This document shows positions 21,173-30,338 of a DNA stretch of 64,000 nucleotides, in pieces. The notes under the pieces are model-generated. The model had not been told where the DNA came from. It did not search any database and saw only the letters and a program-made list of their open reading frames with translations. Made by a program: the position numbers and the translations under genes. The first letter of the stretch is position 1. Every line of letters begins with the position of its first letter. Where the stretch lies: NCBI GenBank assembly GCA_004764695.1, contig SMSO01000032.1:6034668-6098667 (forward strand). The letters are read 5' to 3'. This DNA comes from Schizochytrium sp. TIO01. Its lineage: Eukaryota > Sar > Bigyra > Thraustochytrida > Thraustochytriidae.

Positions 21173-21420
21173 TTTGTTTAGTTAGTTAGTTAGTCAGTTA
21201 GTTAGTTAGCTAGTATCGCTGTTCTTTTCTGTCTGCAATTAATAGCGCGACTCAATGATTGTTTATGAGAAAGAATGAAAGAATGAAAGAATGAAAGAAT
21301 GAAAGAATGAAAGAAAAAGTGCCTCTCATGAACATAGGAATATGAGATAATATGAGATACTTTTCGCTGTAAGTAGATAATAAAGAGAGAAAGAGAGAAA
21401 GAAAGAAAGAAAGAAAGAAA
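21173..21420. repeat. GTTA, GAATGAAA and GAAA microsatellites
   Basis: (GTTT/GTTA)n lies at about 21173-21214, (GAATGAAA)n at about 21268-21316 and (GAAA)n at about 21391-21420, with ordinary sequence between. Confidence 0.8.
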
Positions 21421-22109
21421 TTGCAACAATTGATCAGAGAGGAGAAATAAAATATTGATTGATCAAACAATTGCTGCTTCTTTGCCTCGATCAAGCGCCC
21501 GCAGACCGCAACCGCAGGTACGTTCGCGCCGGCTCGAGTGGACAAAGGTCCACAGGCAGACCTCCGAGTACCCGCAAAACCTCGCCGTGGACCGGGCCGC
21601 CTGCACGCCCCGCCGCTTTGTTGCGGGACCCGCCGCCGCTGCATGGTCGGGCTGAGGACGGCCTCCATGACGAAGAAATAAATGCCAAGTTTCGCGGAGT
21701 AAAGAGGAATAAAGAGGAGGAAAGAGGAGACCTTGATAGGAAAGGAAAGGAAGGATCCTGGCTTATCAGGACCTTGCGATGGCTTCTGGCGTACTGGGAA
21801 GAATGACAGAGGATGCAGCTTCATCCAATGTTGCAATGCAATGCGTTGCGATGCGACGGAGTATTATGTATAAATATTGATGTACATATTGAGAAAATAA
21901 GGATGGAGGTTGGTACGAATCGAAGACTAACGGAGGACAAAATCCTCATGTGGAACTGATGTTTGCAATATGCTTGTTGATCTTTGAACGTATGGGTATA
22001 ACGCAATGCGGATGTGATTGAATTGTTGTGGCAATTGGATAACTGTGTAGAAAAGGATCCGGGAAAGGAAGGACTGAGACCGTCACCGTCACCAGACAAC
22101 TTCAGAAAG

Positions 22110-22604
22110 ATGCTCGGCCGTGCCCCCATGGTCCGCAGCCTTGCTGCTAACTGCGCCCAGCGCAACGTGCTCACCGCGGCTCGCAAGCCCGTGGCCACCC
22201 AGCTCATGCAAGTCACAGATCTCTCTACTTACGACTCGGGCAAGAAGTTCGACCGCCCGACCTCCCCCCACTTGCTCATCTACTCCTGGCCTCTCGCTGC
22301 TATTGCCTCCGTCACCACTCGTATCACTGGTGCCCTCCTCACTGTCGGTGTCTACGGTATTGGCCTCGGCTCCCTCGTCGGCGCTGACATGCCCGCCGTT
22401 ATGGCCTGCCTCGGTGCTTCCAGCATTGGCCCCCTCGTCAAGCTCAGTGTTGCCTTCCCGCTCACCTACCACTTCGTCGGTGGTGCCCGCCACTTTTACT
22501 GGGAGAAGTACCCTGAGAACCTCAATGTCGATACCCAGCGCATGTCCTCCATGGCTCTCTTCGGCATCTCCGGCGCGGCCAGCTTCCTCTTGATGTTCCT
22601 GTGA
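22110..22604 (+). CDS. SDHC: Succinate dehydrogenase cytochrome b560 subunit
   Basis: This 164-residue membrane anchor of respiratory complex II sits in the mitochondrial inner membrane. It helps bind heme b and ubiquinone. The family block RPTSPHLLIYSWPL (compare RPxSPHLxIY) is followed by three membrane helices and the HFVGGARHFYWE segment, equivalent to the conserved HxxxGxRH region that precedes the last helix. The first about 28 residues (MLGRAPMVRSLAANCAQRN...) are Arg/Ala-rich with few acidic residues, as in a mitochondrial presequence. I chose the ATG at 22110. The frame is open further upstream to a GTG, but there is no earlier in-frame ATG. The C-terminus is hydrophobic and ends right after helix 3. 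Confidence 0.92.
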   Translation: MLGRAPMVRSLAANCAQRNVLTAARKPVATQLMQVTDLSTYDSGKKFDRPTSPHLLIYSWPLAAIASVTTRITGALLTVGVYGIGLGSLVGADMPAVMACLGASSIGPLVKLSVAFPLTYHFVGGARHFYWEKYPENLNVDTQRMSSMALFGISGAASFLLMFL

Positions 22605-23080
22605 GCTAAGAAAAAATTGGTCAGAATTGCACAAAATACAACGTTTGGGTAATATGCCTACACCACACAACAAGGGTCAAAGTCTTTTTATACAATTTTT
22701 TTCTTGTTGCTGCTGTTGTTGCTACTCTTGTTACAACCTTGAGGTTGGTCTTACTTGTTCATCTACCTCCACGCCTCTTGCTCCTTCAACTGATCAGAAC
22801 ATCATAGTTAGGCGAAAGGATATTGTGCAGTCTCTAATCGTGATGCCAAAAATCCTAACCGATAGTTCAAGATGCCAACCTTACAAGGTGTCTCGCGTTT
22901 CACTTCTTGAGGATGCGAACATTACCCTCTTTTTAAGAATATGGGCAAAAAGCAAAGCAAAACAAATGTACAAATTTGCTGCAAATGGAGCCTCAAATAC
23001 GCTGTAAGGAGCAAGTGAAAGAGAGCACATGTGTTATTTTATTCATGATAAGTTATTAATTCTGCAATAATATTCTATGC
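22605..23080. other. Convergent 3' spacer
   Basis: Spacer between the SDHC and PDIA6-like stop codons. It contains a TGTTGCTGCTG-type stretch and AT-rich ends; no gene seen. Confidence 0.5.
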
Positions 23081-24508
23081 CTAATCGTCGGCAAGAAAGT
23101 CATCCAGATCAAAGTCGTCATCCTCTACCTCCGGAAGCTTGCCTTCCTCTCCATCCCAAGCCTCAACCGTCTGAACCCGAGGCCAGCCGCCATCAAAGAA
23201 CTCGCCCAGAGTACGTGCAGAAGACGCGAACGCTGCAAGAGAAACGCTGTTGAAACTCGAGCCACGCATTGGAAGGGCCAGCTCCCGAGAATCATGACGA
23301 CGAAGTAAAAGAACTGCAGGAAAGCCAAACTCCAAGGAGTACGCCTCTTCCCAGGCAGCCTGAGCACCAGCTTCGACCCATGTGAAGTGAAGGTGGCGTG
23401 CATTACGCTGCGCACCCTCGAGCTCCATAATGAATTGTTCGCGACCATCCTTACCAGAGTCAAGGATATGCGGCAGAAATGCAATGACACACTTTTCTTG
23501 GCTCGCACAGTGCTCTTCAAAATCTGCTTGTGAGGTGAGTTCAGGAATATCAACCTGAACGTAACCTCCATGGCGCTCAAATTGTGCAAGACTCCAAGAC
23601 ACAATAGCTTCTGCTGAGCGCTCATACTGGTAATCCTCTGCAGACTCGTCAGTCTTGCTCGACAAACCAGGAGGGAAGAATTTAATCGTGGGGAAACCTT
23701 GAATTCCAAAGCGCTGTGCCAACCCCTCGTTTGCAGTAGCATCAACGTTGGCAATCACGACACCAGTGTCTGCCAGGTCCCTCGCTGCTTGCCTCCATTC
23801 AGGCTGAAGACGCTGGCAGTGCCCACACCAAGGTGCTGTGAAGCTGATGAGAAAAGCCTCTTCGCTGTTTTGTACGATGTCATCGAACGATTGTTCGGTC
23901 AATTCCAGCACCTTACCGCTTGACTGAGAGGCCCTTGACTTTGATTTCCCACCATGGTTCCTTTTTGAAGAAGATGATGAGGAGGAAGAAGAAGTGGACG
24001 AACTTTTTGACTTTTGGTGGTTTTGCAGATTGTCACCATTCGATGACGACCCTTGAGAAGAAAGTTTGCTGAGAACACCCTGTTTGATTTCATCCAAGAC
24101 ACCAAGAGCCAAGTCTGAAATATACAAAGAACCCTTTGATCCTGCCAGGACTTTGGGTTGGCTCTTATCCGCTCCGTAAAATCGCAATCCAGGTTTGCCT
24201 GCTCCACATGTGAGTTCGCTTGTCTGGTCGACAGCACCAATCTGAATCCCTGAACCTGCTAGGACGTAGGCAAGCTCACGAAGCTCATTATTACGAGAGA
24301 TCATCTCCGAAGCAGAAGGTGCTTGATTCTGGAAATCAACGAGCCAAGGAGCTTTGCTCTCTTTGACAACCTTATCGAATGTCTCATCTGTCAATTTGTA
24401 CACCAAAGATTCGTTCTCCGGCACGTTTTGGCCCGTGTTCGAGCCGTCGCCAGTGACCACCGTTGCAAAGATGGTCATCAAGGCAACCAGAACCGCTTTT
24501 CTCAGCAT
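23081..24508 (-). CDS. PDIA6: PDIA6-type protein disulfide isomerase with one active domain
   Basis: This 475-residue ER oxidoreductase starts with a signal peptide (about 1-20, MLRKAVLVALMTIFATVVTG). A first thioredoxin fold covers about 34-150 and a Ser-rich linker about 150-197. A second thioredoxin domain has the active site WCGHC at 227-231, followed by GFPTIKFF. The C-terminal domain ends in an acidic tail. The tail start (VEAWDGEEGKLPEVEDDDFD) matches the PDIA6/P5 ending. Two oddities stand out. In the first domain the CGHC site is gone: WLVDFQNQAPSASEM stands where WLVEFYAPWCGHC is expected. The protein ends FLADD, without a KDEL-like retrieval signal. It is probably an ER chaperone with one redox site. 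It is divergent from the tandem ABC ATPase gene. Confidence 0.88.
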   Translation of the reverse strand: MLRKAVLVALMTIFATVVTGDGSNTGQNVPENESLVYKLTDETFDKVVKESKAPWLVDFQNQAPSASEMISRNNELRELAYVLAGSGIQIGAVDQTSELTCGAGKPGLRFYGADKSQPKVLAGSKGSLYISDLALGVLDEIKQGVLSKLSSQGSSSNGDNLQNHQKSKSSSTSSSSSSSSSKRNHGGKSKSRASQSSGKVLELTEQSFDDIVQNSEEAFLISFTAPWCGHCQRLQPEWRQAARDLADTGVVIANVDATANEGLAQRFGIQGFPTIKFFPPGLSSKTDESAEDYQYERSAEAIVSWSLAQFERHGGYVQVDIPELTSQADFEEHCASQEKCVIAFLPHILDSGKDGREQFIMELEGAQRNARHLHFTWVEAGAQAAWEEAYSLEFGFPAVLLLRRHDSRELALPMRGSSFNSVSLAAFASSARTLGEFFDGGWPRVQTVEAWDGEEGKLPEVEDDDFDLDDFLADD

Positions 24509-25519
24509 CTTTCCAAGATCTTGCTGTTCACAGTGAGTAGCTTAGCCCAGCAGCGTGATTCCCACCGCAATAACGGTGTCAATTACTTGGCGTGACTGTG
24601 ACCTGCTCAAGATACCTGTAGCCCTCCGAGTTACAAGACTGCTAAAGCAAAGTTTCCAGACTGGTCCGAATGCACGTTCATTTCCATGCTGGCCAATTTA
24701 TAACCGCCAACTATATAACCCCTAACCGTTACTGTAAAGTAGGTTATAGGCTACACATATCTCTCGAAGGTCATAACGAATTTATTAGGGTTACATGAAA
24801 CATGATGACCTTGCTTCTTGTTATTCTGATGAATACTGATCACTGATTGATTATGTGACCAAAAAAAGTCGCCATTGGGTCTGTGATTTGCAAAGTCACT
24901 TCCGCAAGGCTCTTCCGTAGAATTGTTCAAAGATCTTACCTACGAAGACAATAATGATGCGCTCGAAACAATCCTTGAGTGATAGGCGTTCATGTTTCTT
25001 GGACCAAGGTATGCATTAGGGTGGCTAGACACCTCAAGAGTCACTCGCAAATGATGGTGGATTGGCATTCATTCTTCAGTACCAATAGCACCACAATTCA
25101 CGGCTCATGTTTGGCGACTTTACGCACACGCTGATGATCAGTATCTGTAGATAAAGGAGAAATAATATATTGAGGTGATCATAGCACCGATTCGAACAGA
25201 TGACGATGGTGGTGCAGTGTGTTGTTACTTCTATTTGTTACTTGCAACAAGCAAAGAACACCAGTTTGGCCCGTTTAAGTCGTCAGTTTGGCGCTTTGGT
25301 AGCGATATGTGGACATCTTCTTCTGTTCGCAGCTCAGTTCGTTCTCTGTCGTGTCGCCTTGGCAACATCTCAATATCCCCAAATAAGTTCTAAATAATAT
25401 TAGTGCCCTCTCTTTTCTCGTCTTCTAATGTGACCAATTCTCGTATTTTTTATATATTTACATATTGCTTGGAGCGCAGACCTCGAATCAAATTGCAGTG
25501 AAAGCACGAACTGCTAAAG
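24509..25519. other. Divergent spacer
   Basis: Promoter-containing spacer between the PDIA6-like gene (minus) and the ABC ATPase gene (plus). Mixed AT-rich sequence. Open frames near 25.2-25.4 kb are short and without domains. Confidence 0.5.
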
Positions 25520-27546
25520 ATGCAGGTTTCTGGAGGCGTACGACGGCTGGGAGCCGCAGGGCGGAGGCTCTCAGGTGTTCCACCCACCTCTGCGGCACCC
25601 GCTCAGGCCCTTGCTGACTGGGTCTTTGATGGCGCTGCAGACATGCGCTCTGCGGCGCTTGTTGGTCGCATGAGCGTTGGTAAGACTCTCACTCTGAGAA
25701 GCTTGCTCGAACAGTTCCCAAGCAATGTTGAAGCCCCTGAAAACTCCCCAGGCTTTAAGTCTGGTAATTCCAGTGCTGCTGCTAAAACAAGTAGCAGCAA
25801 TGATTCTGAGGCTGCCAGGAACCCACGTCTAGAGCTTGTGAGCTTCGAGACCACTCTGGACTTCGTTAAAAATCATGGCACAGAGTCCGTCGGTTATGTG
25901 TGCGGAGGAATCAATTCGGCGCGTGCACGCTCTCTTGTGGTCCGTTTTGGACTTATTAACGCCTGGACTAAACAGGTCGGCTCGCTCTCAAGCGGCGAGC
26001 TCCGTAAACTAACGTTAGCACGCGCCATGGCCAATGCTCCAGATGTGCTTCTCATTGATGGAGCTCACGATGGCCTCGATCCTAAATCGCGTTTCCAACT
26101 GAGCGGTTTGCTCGCAGGTCTAGCCAGAGGTTTGCCAAAGCTTCTTGTGCAGCTTGGGGGGTCAGGTAAGGCCTCCCCGAAACTCAGGGCTCGCCTCTTA
26201 CAGGTGTCCCATCGTGCGGAGGAATTTGCCACCGAGATTCGTGATGTATACTCCATTGCTGGCACAGAAACTGCAGTTTTGCGAGATGAAATTGACGTAA
26301 GTTGAGATTTGGTATCCTTTCGTTTGATCTTTTAAAGCAATAAGCTTTTCTCTACAGAGAGCTATCAGGTGCTGAAAGATCAAAATAGGTTGGGGCTCGT
26401 AGGTAGTATATTATTAAAGAGCAACACGCTTGTACTAACTAAACATTTATACATGGCGAATCACAGACAACGTTGCCATTGAGCCAGCGTGTTGCAGCTA
26501 TGGATAGAATTCTCACAACTGCTCACGATGAACCAGATGAGCCAACTGTGTATCGGCGTAGGGCGGGTCAAGCTCGCGAGTTGCTAAGTCATGAGTTATG
26601 CGAGAGCGCTGCTCCTGCGTGGCATACATCACTTGATCATATTGTCAATTTCGATAAGGCCACCGTCACTTTTGCGAAGCCGCCCGGGCCAAATGATCGT
26701 GCCAAGCCCACAGCAGCACAGGAACACGTGGGAGGTATTCGCGACTTAGGCTTTGCAGTTCGGCCTGGTGAGTTTTGGACCTTTGTTGGAAAGAACGGTG
26801 CTGGTAAAAGTTCTTTGGTTAAGCTGATGGCATCGCCTCTTCTGCTTGACCAAGATTTAAGCCTGTCTGAATTGGCTTTGGGTGTTGAGAAGACTGCAAC
26901 CAAATTTTCGAGTAATAACGAGGGAGAACTCGAGGTATTGGGCGTGGCACGCGGAACCAGTGAGTCTGCTTCACGAATCTCTGACTCTGTTGGTGTTGTA
27001 ACAATGGACGGTCACATGCGAACCTTGTTTTATACTCAGCGCCGACCTAATCAAGTTCTTGCACGTGACATTATTCGCAGCGGTCTGTACGGCGCAGCAT
27101 GTTCCGGTGGCGCAAGCATTACTGCTTTGGAGTCTTATTTAGAAAATGCTGCACCAACAGAGAACAAGGCTGAACAGGAACGCGTTGAGACAATTTGTGA
27201 ATTTGTGGGTTTTCCCACAGATAAGTTGGGCCAGACTTTTGAGACCCTGGGGCTTGGTGAACAGCGTCTCGTGCTTGTTGCGCGTGCTCTGATTCTTAAG
27301 CCTCGGCTTTTAATCTTTGATGAAGCTAGTCAGGGTCTTGACGCGCCTACACGGGAGGCGCTCAAGTCGTTGCTTACTGAGCTGCATGAGGATGTACCTG
27401 GTCTTGGCATTGTTCTTATTACCCATCACAGCGACGAGATCCCTCCTGGAGTTACGCACATGTTGCACTTGGAGGCTGGCGAAGCTCATTTCAATGGGCC
27501 TGTTGATTCCCATGTAGAAGTTCAAGAGTTTCTTCGCAAGTTGTAA
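25520..27546 (+). CDS. Soluble tandem ABC ATPase (ModF/YDR061W-like), one intron
   Basis: Exons 25520-26296 and 26467-27546 join in phase 0 to give about 618 residues with two nucleotide-binding domains and no membrane helices. This layout resembles bacterial ModF and fungal YDR061W-type proteins (family knowledge). NBD1 has Walker A GRMSVGKT (49-56) and signature LSSGE (156-160). Its Walker B is LLIDGAHDGLD with D180 followed by Gly instead of the catalytic Glu, and no switch histidine is visible. NBD2 has GKNGAGKS (367-374), a variant signature LGLGEQ (520-525), a complete Walker B IFDEASQGLD (D544, E545) and switch histidine H579. The Arg/Ala/Ser-rich N-terminus (MQVSGGVRRLGAAGRRLSG) could target mitochondria. 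A regulatory or assembly role is more likely than transport. Confidence 0.82.
26297..26466 (+). other. Intron, 170 bases, GT-AG
   Basis: Donor GAC|GTAAGT, acceptor ATCACAG|ACA, phase 0 on both sides. A CTAACTAAAC branch-like sequence lies about 27 bases before the acceptor. It joins the two nucleotide-binding halves of the ABC ATPase. Confidence 0.8.
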
Positions 27547-28220
27547 GACATATTTGTGTAGTCAGTTAGCAAGAAGAAAAGGGATTCATTACCCTTTTTC
27601 CTCCCTCAAAGAATAAAACAAACAAAGTAATAACAAAATATAAGCATATACTTTAAAGGGGTCTCAAATATGGTTTTTAAAGCCAAATACTCTACTAGAC
27701 ATGTTTATTTCTACATTGTCATGAAATCTCGTTTCTTTGAAAAGGTCAAGCTAAAAAAAAATCTTAGCTGATATACATTGCATGGCAGAGAGACTTGTTG
27801 TGCGCATGAAACATCATGTTATGCAAGACTAGTAAGATGAAAGGCCAATCATATTTAAAAACCCCATATCCATGCTCCTCAGTCCTGTAAGGGAAACATG
27901 GAGCTAAAAGATAACAAAACGAAAGTCAACAATGACTTTCGATTTCTTTGCGTAATTGCTAGTATGTTTGTTGGTATGTACATATTCATTGTAGCAACAA
28001 TGAGATGTGTTAGGGGTTTCTAACCTCCTTTTGCATATAACACGAAAAGTTTAAACAACCACCATAATAGCAAGACTGGAGCAAGATGTTAAGGCGGCAG
28101 AGCTCTACGCAGAGGAGTAGAACATGCCGAAATTCCAGATAACAGAATAGTATTAGGCATGTGTATTTTTGGTCCGCATGTTGCACTGAGCTTACATGGC
28201 GGTTAAAGGAAACTTGTCCC
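27547..28220. other. Convergent spacer
   Basis: AT-rich 3' spacer between the ABC ATPase and the ATG14/UVRAG-like gene. No gene seen. Confidence 0.5.
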
Positions 28221-29465
28221 TCAACCATCGAGCGCACCGGAAGAAACCCAATGCTGGATGTCATCATTATTAGATGGTTTCGGAGGCTGTGGCCTCTCAA
28301 TAAGGTCCCAGTTCTCCGCAGCAAACGCAAGCTCCCCTTCCTCATACGCGACGAAGTCCATAGATCCAGAGACATCCTGAAATGACGATGCAGACGCAGA
28401 CATCCTCGCTGCATCTGCGCTTCCTTCCGCCGCCCTTACAAGGTGTTGTTCCCTCGCATTTCTTTTCGCCGCTTCCCTCTTTGCCTTCTCTTCCATGGGA
28501 TCCTCCGCTTCCACATCTCCTTCCTGAGCCATCGTCGGTGGCGGTCTCCTAAGCGTCTGTCCTGCCTTCACCCTACCAACTCTGGAGTCTGCTTCGAGTA
28601 GGCTTTGGTGTACGCTGTTCCCCAACGAAGGTGAGTGAAAAAGTTGCCACAGGCTGTGCAGCAGGCTCCACTCTCGCACGAGGTCTGCTGGAATACCCTG
28701 GTAGAAGCACAGGGCCTCCACATTTTTGCGCAACATGGCCATGCCACTCTCCAGCGCACACCCGGTCCCTGTGAGCATGGTCTGCGGTTCATTCGGTCCC
28801 CAGCGTCCTATGCTCGCCTTGGAGCCGAGAAACTCCATGCGGAAAGGGAGAGTTAGAGCAAGGTAGCTTGAGGCAATGAGTAAAACACGCACAACAATTG
28901 CGAGTGCAGCAGAACGTGCATCCTCGTTCATGGCCCGCAGCTGACGCGTGTCAGATGGGAGAGCAAGGTTAGCAATAGTCTCGGCCTCGAGCGGGAACAA
29001 TTCAAGAAGCTGCATGACCAATTTGCGGCGCTCTTGGGCTACGCGATCCACATAGTCCTCGAGCTGCATGCTTAGTCCATGCAAAAGAGCGCCAGACATA
29101 CCACCGGAACCGACTGAGCGCTCCTGGCGCAACTCTAGAGCACAACGAGCAGCAAACACGGCTTCACGACGAGCTGCGAGAGAACGCTGGCGACGGGATA
29201 GAGCTTCCCGTTCTGACTCCAGACGGGAACGAGCATGAGAAGCTTGCGAGCGGAAGGAGGCCACCGTAGCTTGTAGTTCCGAGTGAAGACGGCGCGAGCG
29301 AGCTTGAGCAGCCTGGGACGCGTGGGGCTGGGAAGCAAGAGACGCAGCGGAGGCAAGTTCACGGCGCGAGCGAGATAGAGCATTGCGGAGGTCGCATATA
29401 TGAGAAGAAACGCAAGATGGGCATGAAACAGCGCAGCTGCGACGCCGGCAGATGCCGCACTCCAT
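28221..29465 (-). CDS. ATG14/UVRAG-like subunit of the Vps34 PI3-kinase complex
   Basis: This 414-residue protein starts with a cysteine cluster (C3, C6, C11, C15, C18, C24; MECGICRRRSC...CPSC), as in ATG14. A long Arg/Ala/Ser-rich coiled coil covers about 30-125. The Atg14/UVRAG domain follows (about 125-290). The signature segment near 199-217, YLALTLPFRMEFLGSKASI, matches the family pattern LPxRxxxxGSxSxI. Such proteins join Vps34 and Beclin 1 and direct phosphatidylinositol 3-phosphate synthesis, in autophagosome formation (ATG14) or endosomal traffic (UVRAG/Vps38). The N-terminal cysteines favour ATG14, but the assignment between the two is open. The C-terminal 110 residues are charged, with an Ala/Glu helix and an acidic end. 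It is in tandem with the STT3 gene. Confidence 0.75.
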   Translation of the reverse strand: MECGICRRRSCAVSCPSCVSSHICDLRNALSRSRRELASAASLASQPHASQAAQARSRRLHSELQATVASFRSQASHARSRLESEREALSRRQRSLAARREAVFAARCALELRQERSVGSGGMSGALLHGLSMQLEDYVDRVAQERRKLVMQLLELFPLEAETIANLALPSDTRQLRAMNEDARSAALAIVVRVLLIASSYLALTLPFRMEFLGSKASIGRWGPNEPQTMLTGTGCALESGMAMLRKNVEALCFYQGIPADLVREWSLLHSLWQLFHSPSLGNSVHQSLLEADSRVGRVKAGQTLRRPPPTMAQEGDVEAEDPMEEKAKREAAKRNAREQHLVRAAEGSADAARMSASASSFQDVSGSMDFVAYEEGELAFAAENWDLIERPQPPKPSNNDDIQHWVSSGALDG

Positions 29466-30338
29466 GACTACTCGGAGTGGTCTCTTGCTTCTTTCTACTG
29501 CTTTGGCTTTTTTGGCTTCGTCTGTTTCTGCTTGTCTAAATGTGAAGAGCGCAGAAAGAACCTCTTGCCCTGGGCCAAATCAGGTAGCTAAGAGGGTTTG
29601 TGTGAAGCCTCCTCTGGGCTCGCGAAGATCCTTTAGCGCGCTTGGGGTTTTGCGTTTTCTGCAAGTTCTTCAAACTTCATCTTTTTCTTTTCGAAACGTA
29701 ATGATACTACTACCAGCATTAGATAATAACACCTACTACCACTACGACTACCTATTATAGTTGTTAAGCGAGAATAAGTATCGCCCAACAACCTACTCCA
29801 ACAAACATTCGCAGATTCTCAAAACTGCAAGAGTTTTCCTGAGAAAAGAGAAGAAGAAAAGGTACCTCCGCGACTCTGCAATATCTTCATAGCTAGGTAT
29901 TGCAAGGCAGATAATCATAATAAAAGCACATGAGTTTGATTGTGATCGCAGATTGTAGATAAATTAATCAGCAGTTAAATGAGCCAATTTGCGGATAGAA
30001 ATAGTTTTACCATCTGTGTCTTCATCCATATTTATGTATATTGTCGTTATCATTTATTTAGGTATGTACCAAGGTACCAGGGTACTATTTACTTTTTTAC
30101 TTATTAATGTTGTTTTTCTTTTGGGAAGGGGTGATGTTGATTTCAAAGATTTGAGAGCACAGTAGATATGATTCCTTTTGAAATAAGGTGAACCAAGAAG
30201 ATAATAAAGAAGGAAAATGCAGTAGTCCTTCTCGTTGGCTTGGTACAAAGGGCACCTCCTTGATACTAAAAAAAAGAGCTGATGTCAAGAGGATGGTAGA
30301 TAGGTGCTCCAAAAGCTGAATAATCTCGGAGATATTGC
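29466..30338. other. Spacer between STT3 and ATG14/UVRAG-like genes
   Basis: AT-rich tandem spacer on the minus strand. It holds a GGTACC-containing stretch near 30062-30085. No gene seen. Confidence 0.5.

Larger units (their letters stand above)
18993..22109. other. Divergent gene-poor spacer, 3.1 kb
   Basis: Lies between the MAPR-like gene (minus) and SDHC (plus). It holds the short repeats at 19319-19415, two small inverted repeats (AACTACTA/TAGTAGTT near 20710; CGCTAGCTG/CAGCTAGCG near 20861-20892) and tetranucleotide arrays at 21173-21420. Open frames at about 19.5-21.8 kb overlap on both strands and show no domain. No supported gene. Confidence 0.5.

Noticed and set aside
21173-21420. 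Regularly spaced short repeats considered as a CRISPR-like array
   Set aside because: They are contiguous tetranucleotide and octanucleotide microsatellites without unique spacers, in a eukaryotic genome.
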